DNA of 64,000 nt from Balneatrix alpica DSM 16621 (GTDB lineage: Bacteria > Pseudomonadota > Gammaproteobacteria > Pseudomonadales > Balneatricaceae). Both the position numbers and the translations under genes were made by a program. Position 1 is the first letter of the stretch. Each line of letters opens with the position of its first letter. The notes beneath the pieces were generated by a model. That model ran no database searches. It had not been told where the DNA came from and saw only the letters and a program-made list of their open reading frames with translations. Positions 58,727 to 64,000 of the stretch are shown here, one piece after another. The stretch covers positions 523,589 to 587,588 of the forward strand of contig NZ_KK211039.1 in assembly GCF_000619885.1 (NCBI RefSeq). Direction: 5' to 3'.

Positions 58727-58756
58727 ACAATGGCCCCCAATTGGAGGCCATTTTGT
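58727..58756 (-). terminator. Terminator of ppsA
   Basis: AATGGCC (58729-58735) pairs with GGCCATT (58746-58752), extended by ACA/TGT, and is followed on the minus strand by GTTTTTATG. Confidence 0.8.
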
Positions 58757-58759
58757 TGA

Positions 58760-61135
58760 TTAACTGGCGCTATGTTCATCAGCCAAATAGAACCAGGTAT
58801 CCAATACTGAATCCGGGTTTAGGGAAACAGAATCAATACCTTGCTGCATCAGCCATTTAGCCAGATCGGGGTGATCAGATGGCCCCTGGCCACAGATTCC
58901 CACATATTTATCCGCCCGCTTACAGGCGCTGATCGCCATTCCCAGCAGTTTCTTCACCGCTTCATTACGCTCATCAAACAAGTGAGCCACAATGCCAGAA
59001 TCACGATCCAGGCCCAGGGTCAGCTGGGTTAAGTCGTTCGAGCCGATAGAAAAACCATCAAAATACTCGAGGAACTCATCCGCCAGCAGGGCATTCGCCG
59101 GTAATTCGCACATCATAATGACACGCAAACCATCTTCTCCACGACGCAGGCCATGCTCAGCCAACAGCTCCACAACCTGACGCGCTTCACCCAGTGTCCG
59201 CACGAAAGGCACCATGATCTCGACATTCTTCAGGCCCAGTTCATTACGTACCTTTTTCAGGGCACGGCACTCTAGTGCAAAGCAATCACGGAAGTTATCA
59301 GAGATGTAGCGTGACGCACCACGGAAGCCCAGCATGGGGTTCTCTTCACCTGGCTCATAGCGACTACCACCAATCAGGTTTTCATATTCGTTCGACTTAA
59401 AGTCAGACAAACGCACAATCACCTTTTTCGGTGCAAAGGCTGCACCCAGGGTGGCAATGCCCTCAACCAGTTTATCGACGTAAAAATCGACTGGTGAGCT
59501 ATAGCCTGCCATGCGTTTTTCGATCGCCTGGCGCACTTCTTTAGGCTGCTCATCAAGATTCAGCAGCGCCTTGGGGTGCACACCAATCATGCGATTAATG
59601 ATGAACTCTAAACGAGCTAAGCCGACGCCTTCATTAGGCAGCGAACTAAAGTCAAAGGCACGATCTGGGTTACCAACGTTCATCATCACCTTAAAAGGCA
59701 GTGATGGCATGGAGTCGATGCTGTTAGTGCGTAGCTCAAAGTTTAATAGGCCTTGGTAAACACGACCTGTATCCCCTTCTGCACAGGATACGGTGACTTC
59801 CTGGCCATCTTGCAGCTTATCTGTAGCATCACCACAGCCGACAATCGCAGGAATGCCTAGCTCTCGGGCAATGATGGCCGCATGGCAGGTACGTCCACCA
59901 CGATTAGTGACAATGGCTGCGGCACGCTTCATGATCGGCTCCCAATCGGGATCGGTCATATCCGTCACCAACACATCACCAGCCTTAACTTTATCCATAT
60001 CCGCAATGCTGGCCACAACCTTGACTGGACCGGCACCAATACGCTGGCCGATACTGCGACCTTCCACCAGCACGGTACCCTTTTCTTTCAACAGGTAACG
60101 CTCCATCACATTCTGATTCGCCCGGCTTTTCACCGTCTCAGGACGCGCCTGCACGATATACAGCTGGCCATCGTCACCATCCTTGGCCCACTCGATGTCC
60201 ATCGGCCGTCCATAATGCTTCTCAATGATCAGGGCCTGACGCGCCAGCGCTTCAACCTCAGCATCACTGATGGAGAAACGTGCACGCTCTGCCTTATCGA
60301 CATCCACGGTCAACACAGATCGACCTGCACTCGACTCTTGCGCATAAATCATCTTGATCGCTTTTGAGCCCAGGGTACGACGCAGTACCGCCGGACGCTC
60401 AGCCACCAAATTAGGTTTGAACACATAGAACTCGTCAGGGTTAACTGCACCCTGCACTACCGTTTCACCCAAACCATAGCTGGAGGTCACAAACACGACC
60501 TGATCAAAGCCTGACTCGGTGTCCAGGGTAAACATCACCCCGCTGGCGCCGGTTTCACTGCGCACCATGCGTTGCACACCGGCAGACAAAGCGACTTCAC
60601 CGTGGTCAAAACCATGATGAACCCGATAAGAAATTGCACGATCGTTAAACAACGAAGCAAACACCTCTTTGATGGCATGCTTAACGTTGTCTAAGCCACG
60701 GATATTAAGGAAGGTTTCTTGCTGGCCAGCAAAAGAAGCATCTGGCAAATCTTCCGCCGTTGCAGAAGAACGGACCGCCACGGCCAACTCTGCATGGTCA
60801 CCTGCAAGCTGTTGCCAGGCTTGGTCAATGGCCTGTTCCAGTGCGGGTTGGAAAGGGGCTTCAAGCACCCAGGAGCGAATACGATTGCCTGTCACCGCCA
60901 GGGCTTTAACATCGTCTACATCCAGGCTTTTCAGCTCATCCGCAATACGCTGAGCCAAACCGCCATACTCAATAAAGTCCCAATATGCCTGGGCAGTGGT
61001 AGCAAAACCGTTGGGTACCTGCACACCAGCCGAAGCCAGGTTGCTGATCATTTCTCCGAGCGATGCGTTTTTACCGCCAACTCGCTCAACATCCCCCATT
61101 CCTACCTTGTCGAAAAACAGAATGTAGTTTTCCAA
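58760..61135 (-). CDS. ppsA: Phosphoenolpyruvate synthase
   Basis: The 791-residue protein has the PPDK/PEP-utiliser order: an ATP-grasp N-domain (to about 340), the swivelling domain with the phospho-histidine in [20 protein letters not shown] (about residue 418), and a C-terminal PEP/pyruvate barrel with [11 protein letters not shown]. It converts pyruvate to phosphoenolpyruvate with ATP for gluconeogenesis. The start is TTG at 61135, preceded by AAGGGG at eight bases; an in-frame stop two codons upstream rules out an earlier start. It is divergent from ppsR. Confidence 0.96.
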   Translation of the reverse strand: MENYILFFDKVGMGDVERVGGKNASLGEMISNLASAGVQVPNGFATTAQAYWDFIEYGGLAQRIADELKSLDVDDVKALAVTGNRIRSWVLEAPFQPALEQAIDQAWQQLAGDHAELAVAVRSSATAEDLPDASFAGQQETFLNIRGLDNVKHAIKEVFASLFNDRAISYRVHHGFDHGEVALSAGVQRMVRSETGASGVMFTLDTESGFDQVVFVTSSYGLGETVVQGAVNPDEFYVFKPNLVAERPAVLRRTLGSKAIKMIYAQESSAGRSVLTVDVDKAERARFSISDAEVEALARQALIIEKHYGRPMDIEWAKDGDDGQLYIVQARPETVKSRANQNVMERYLLKEKGTVLVEGRSIGQRIGAGPVKVVASIADMDKVKAGDVLVTDMTDPDWEPIMKRAAAIVTNRGGRTCHAAIIARELGIPAIVGCGDATDKLQDGQEVTVSCAEGDTGRVYQGLLNFELRTNSIDSMPSLPFKVMMNVGNPDRAFDFSSLPNEGVGLARLEFIINRMIGVHPKALLNLDEQPKEVRQAIEKRMAGYSSPVDFYVDKLVEGIATLGAAFAPKKVIVRLSDFKSNEYENLIGGSRYEPGEENPMLGFRGASRYISDNFRDCFALECRALKKVRNELGLKNVEIMVPFVRTLGEARQVVELLAEHGLRRGEDGLRVIMMCELPANALLADEFLEYFDGFSIGSNDLTQLTLGLDRDSGIVAHLFDERNEAVKKLLGMAISACKRADKYVGICGQGPSDHPDLAKWLMQQGIDSVSLNPDSVLDTWFYLADEHSAS

Positions 61136-61442
61136 GGCTTAAACCCCTTTGTGTTCACGTGTGATGCTTGGCCAAATCAGATCAACCACTCATTTGGCGG
61201 GGCTAATCATACTGAATTTTTTTTGTAAATACCCAACCTCACTAAAATGTAATTTTGCTACAGGTATGACCAATGACATTTTTTAATTAAAATCAATAAG
61301 TTACATATGAAAATATGGTTAAAAAACCAGTAAAAAAACTTTTTGTTTCCCCAAGCACTCTAATAACCTGAAAAATTCAAAAGGAGAAACTACATATCTG
61401 ATCGTTATAATGAATGCAGTTTTCATCCAGGGAGTCTGCACC
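61136..61442. promoter_or_regulatory. Divergent ppsA / ppsR promoter region
   Basis: The roughly 300-bp gap is very AT-rich, with T- and A-runs at about 61200-61340, and a TGGTT-AAAA-AACCA dyad at 61316-61329. It holds both promoters. No specific regulator site was identified. Confidence 0.5.
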
Positions 61443-62270
61443 ATGCGACGCACTGCCTTCTTTATCTCCGACGGAACCGGGATCACCGCTGAAGCCCTTG
61501 GCCACAGCCTGCTCACTCAATTCGAAAACATCCGTTTCGATCAGATTACCCTGCCCTATATCGATACCCCGGAAAAAGCCCGCAACGCCCTTATCCAAAT
61601 CAATAAAACCGCCGCTTATGATGATGGGCGGCCAATTATTTTCGATACCATCGTCAATAACGAAGTCCGGGCCATCATTGCCGAAGCCGATGCGTTTATG
61701 GTGGATATTTTTGGTACCTTTTTAGCACCACTCGAAGATGAGCTAGCGGCCCGTTCCAGCTATACCGTCGGCAAAACCCACGCTATCTCGGAAGAGCGGC
61801 GCTACAAACAGCGAATAGAAGCAGTTAACTTTGCCATGGATAACGATGATGGCGCCAAAATCAAACACTACGATGAAGCGGACATTATCCTGATTGGCGT
61901 ATCCCGCTGCGGCAAAACCCCCACCTGTCTGTACATGGCCATGCAGTTCGGTATTCGCGCCGCCAACTATCCATTGACGGAAGAGGATATGGATGACTGT
62001 ATGCGCTTAAAAATGCCCACTGCTCTCAAAAATTATCGCCATAAGCTTTTTGGCCTAAGCATTGAAGCTGAACAACTCTGCGCTATTCGTCAGGAGCGCC
62101 GTCCTAATAGCCCCTATGCCTCATACGAGCTCTGCGAACACGAAACCAAAGAAGCCCTGGCACTGTTCCAGCGGGAACGCATCGCCTATATCGACACCAC
62201 ACGCCTGTCGGTGGAAGAGATTTCAACCCGTATTTTGGCGCAGGCTGGATTAGAACGTCACCTAAAGTAA
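61443..62270 (+). CDS. ppsR: PEP synthetase regulatory protein PpsR (kinase/phosphorylase)
   Basis: ATG at 61443 has GGAG eight bases upstream and gives 275 residues (E. coli 277); the open frame to 61410 is less likely. It begins [19 protein letters not shown] and has the P-loop [10 protein letters not shown] (about residues 153-162). The protein adds phosphate from ADP to a threonine of PpsA to inactivate it and removes it with Pi. The divergent ppsA-ppsR pairing is typical. Confidence 0.96.
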   Translation: MRRTAFFISDGTGITAEALGHSLLTQFENIRFDQITLPYIDTPEKARNALIQINKTAAYDDGRPIIFDTIVNNEVRAIIAEADAFMVDIFGTFLAPLEDELAARSSYTVGKTHAISEERRYKQRIEAVNFAMDNDDGAKIKHYDEADIILIGVSRCGKTPTCLYMAMQFGIRAANYPLTEEDMDDCMRLKMPTALKNYRHKLFGLSIEAEQLCAIRQERRPNSPYASYELCEHETKEALALFQRERIAYIDTTRLSVEEISTRILAQAGLERHLK

Positions 62271-62292
62271 ATTGACCCGAATCTCCTATCCT

Positions 62293-62318
62293 AAGTGCCC
62301 TCTGTCCTGAGGGCGCTT
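62293..62318 (+). terminator. Possible terminator of ppsR
   Basis: AAGTGCCCTC (62293-62302) pairs with GAGGGCGCTT (62309-62318) with one G-U pair. There is no T-run, so activity is uncertain. Confidence 0.45.
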
Positions 62319-62686
62319 ACACTCCTCTCAAGCAAATCAGCTCCACTCTTGGCCCTCATAGCTCTCGCACAGCTATGAGATATGACGAGCAGCTAAAAAC
62401 CTGCACCATCACAGCCAAAGGCAGTGTCCACTTATCAGGTAAGCTGATCGGCTAACCAAAGCAAGAACAGGGAAGAGTAAGACACGTCAACAACTACTGT
62501 CACAGTCGCGCTGGTCAAACCTAGCAAAACATTAGCCATAACAGAGACAGTAAACAGGCCCAGAAGTAAAACAATCGGACTAAACAAGGATCGGCGAAGG
62601 GAGCAAACTAATGCTGAGTAAGGGAAAAATATAAAGCAGGAGTAATTTATCGTTGGAAAAAGACCGAGGATGGCACTTCGAAATAG
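62319..62686. other. Gene-free stretch between ppsR and the tRNA operon
   Basis: About 370 bp without a recognisable gene. It contains a perfect 9-bp inverted repeat, CTCATAGCT (62355-62363) and AGCTATGAG (62371-62379), with a 7-nt loop. The rest is A-rich, and I see nothing else. Confidence 0.5.
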
Positions 62687-62703
62687 AACAGGCTAGGCCT
62701 GTT
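62687..62703 (-). terminator. Terminator candidate of the tRNA operon
   Basis: AACAGGC (62687-62693) pairs with GCCTGTT (62697-62703) around TAG; on the minus strand CTATTTC follows. It lies 16 bp past the last tRNA. Confidence 0.5.
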
Positions 62704-62718
62704 ATAGGATTGATAATT

Positions 62719-62794
<76 letters not shown>

Positions 62795-62810
62795 TTTACA
62801 AATTATCATG

Positions 62811-62898
62811 TGGTGCCTGGGGCGGGAATCGAACCCGCACGGCTTATTCAGCCGAGGGATTTTAAGTCCCTTGTGTCTACCTATTTCACCACCCAGGC
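62811..62898 (-). tRNA. leuZ: tRNA-Leu (UAA)
   Basis: An 88-nt class II tRNA with a long variable arm (CTCGGCTGAATAAGCCG), anticodon TAA in GACTTAAAATC, acceptor GCCTGGG pairing with CCCAGGC, and CCA encoded. Its place after tRNA-Cys matches E. coli leuZ. Confidence 0.97.
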
Positions 62899-62903
62899 AA
62901 ACA

Positions 62904-62977
62904 TGGAGGCTGGAGTCGGAATCGAACCGGCGTACACGGAGTTGCAGTCCGCTGCATGACCACTCTGCCATCCAGCC
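62904..62977 (-). tRNA. cysT: tRNA-Cys (GCA)
   Basis: A 74-nt tRNA with anticodon GCA in GGACTGCAACTCC, acceptor GGCTGGA pairing with TCCAGCC, and CCA encoded. Its place matches E. coli cysT. Confidence 0.97.
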
Positions 62978-62981
62978 ATTT

Positions 62982-63057
<76 letters not shown>

Positions 63058-63170
63058 TCTAAACACAAACCCGAGTGGGTGACTCTGGCTTGTTGCTTCG
63101 GAGGCGTATTATAGGGACTCCGCTTTTGCTGTCAACAACCTAACACAAAAATTACTTGTATCAGAATGAC

Positions 63171-63725
63171 TTATCGCGCATCCGTCAGCACTGGCCAAGC
63201 CGCTTTCAGGTAAATTAGCATCGACCAAAGCGTCAATAAGGTAGCTAAATAGAGCGCAACCAAGCCTATCCAGCTCAACATAGAGCCCGGCGCCGCCGCC
63301 AGTAAAATACAAAGCGCCCCCATCTGCAGAGCGGTCTTGACCTTACCAATGTACGACACAGCCACGCTAGCACGCTTACCTAGCTCAGCCATCCACTCCC
63401 GCAGGGCTGAGATGAGTATCTCCCGTCCCACGATCACCGCCGCCGGCAAGGTGACCCAAATACTGGCATAGGTTTCTACCAACATGACTAACACCACTGC
63501 CACCATCAGCTTATCCGCCACGGGATCCAAGAAAGCGCCAAAAGGCGTGCTCTGATTCAAGCGTCGAGCCAAGTAACCATCAAACCAATCGGTAATACCC
63601 GCCAACAAAAAAATCACCGCACTGGCCATCAGCGTCCAGTGATAGGGCAAATAATAAACCACCACAATAACGGGAATGAGCACGACCCGTAACAGGGTGA
63701 GAAGATTGGGCAGGTTAGTCCACAT
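63171..63725 (-). CDS. pgsA: CDP-diacylglycerol-glycerol-3-phosphate 3-phosphatidyltransferase
   Basis: ATG at 63725 ([20 protein letters not shown]) overlaps the uvrC end by 11 bases and gives 184 residues (E. coli 182); the open frame to 63812 lies within uvrC. It has about four to five membrane helices and the CDP-alcohol phosphotransferase motif in [13 protein letters not shown] through [10 protein letters not shown]. It makes phosphatidylglycerol phosphate at the inner membrane. uvrC-pgsA-tRNA order is classical in gammaproteobacteria. Confidence 0.96.
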   Translation of the reverse strand: MWTNLPNLLTLLRVVLIPVIVVVYYLPYHWTLMASAVIFLLAGITDWFDGYLARRLNQSTPFGAFLDPVADKLMVAVVLVMLVETYASIWVTLPAAVIVGREILISALREWMAELGKRASVAVSYIGKVKTALQMGALCILLAAAPGSMLSWIGLVALYLATLLTLWSMLIYLKAAWPVLTDAR

Positions 63726-64000
63726 CGTTGTTTTCTGCCCCTCCGGGGTGTAAATGGTCATAAATGTCCTGAGCCAGTGCTTGGCTAATACCGGGAACTT
63801 TTGCGATTTCACTCATGCTGGCTCGTTGTACCCCCTGGATACCACCAAAGTGGCGCAACAAAGCCTGGCGTTTTTTCGGCCCTACTCCAGCTATCCCCTC
63901 AAGTGAGGATACCCGCCTCGCTTTACCACGACGGGCACGATGGCCGCTAATAGCAAAACGGTGCGCCTCATCACGCACTTGCTGAATCAGATGTAAGGCT
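63715..64000 (-). CDS. uvrC: Excinuclease ABC subunit C, C-terminal part (5' end outside window)
   Basis: About 95 C-terminal residues are visible, including [20 protein letters not shown] and the tandem helix-hairpin-helix [21 protein letters not shown] and [20 protein letters not shown] (given in short parts: [20 protein letters not shown]). UvrC makes both incisions in nucleotide excision repair. The gene continues beyond base 64000. Confidence 0.93.
   Translation of the reverse strand, partial: ALHLIQQVRDEAHRFAISGHRARRGKARRVSSLEGIAGVGPKKRQALLRHFGGIQGVQRASMSEIAKVPGISQALAQDIYDHLHPGGAENNDVD

Overview
The window looks like chromosomal DNA of a free-living gammaproteobacterium, probably an Oceanospirillales or Pseudomonadales relative. 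The evidence is the gene content and order: uvrC-pgsA-tRNA(Gly-Cys-Leu), aspS-yebC-ruvCAB-tolQRAB-pal-cpoB, nadA/bepA/tusA-like/perM/bcp/dapA/bamC/purC (an order I recall from Pseudomonas), and paired ppsA/ppsR. The Na+-linked transporters NhaB and AGCS fit a saline or aquatic habitat, but species cannot be named from the sequence. I see no insertion sequence, prophage, integron or CRISPR array.

Layout. 1-3.7 kb: the N-terminal part of a membrane PAS sensor cut by the window edge, the SohB protease and a TSUP anion permease. 3.7-5.5 kb: nhaB behind a long, highly foldable leader. 5.5-13.2 kb: housekeeping genes (purC, bamC, dapA, bcp, a PerM-like permease, a TusA-like protein, bepA, nadA). 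13.4-25.4 kb: the Tol-Pal envelope cluster, Holliday-junction genes, yebC, aspS, an FmdB zinc ribbon and a HIT protein, almost all on the minus strand. Two intruders stand out: a TraR/DksA zinc-finger gene where ybgC normally lies before tolQ, and a TRIC-type channel gene between ruvC and ruvA.

25.5-33.8 kb: small genes (VOC, CvfB-like, HhH), an alanine/glycine:cation symporter with a structured 5' leader, a thioesterase, a glutarate catabolic pair (gcdH plus CoA-transferase) and a PBP4-type peptidase. 34.2-42 kb: a glycine-to-pyruvate module, with gcvT divergent from sdaA-glyA-gcvH-gcvP. Both promoter regions carry a matching 16-bp inverted repeat that looks like a shared operator. 42-44.4 kb: two tandem orphan solute-binding proteins and an OsmC protein.

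44.6-58.1 kb: a catabolic cluster for an unknown substrate, with a GMC oxidoreductase, a LysR regulator, an enolase-superfamily enzyme, an aldehyde dehydrogenase, a complete peptide/opine-type ABC importer with fused ATPases and a 2-oxo-acid hydratase-family enzyme, followed by malate synthase G. 58.2-64 kb: an RRM protein, ppsA/ppsR, a four-tRNA operon, pgsA and the 3' end of uvrC.

The most promising undescribed elements are the two structured leaders (nhaB and the AGCS symporter), the gcv/sda operator pair and the catabolic cluster. All starts, folds and functions were read by eye; no searches or folding programs were run.
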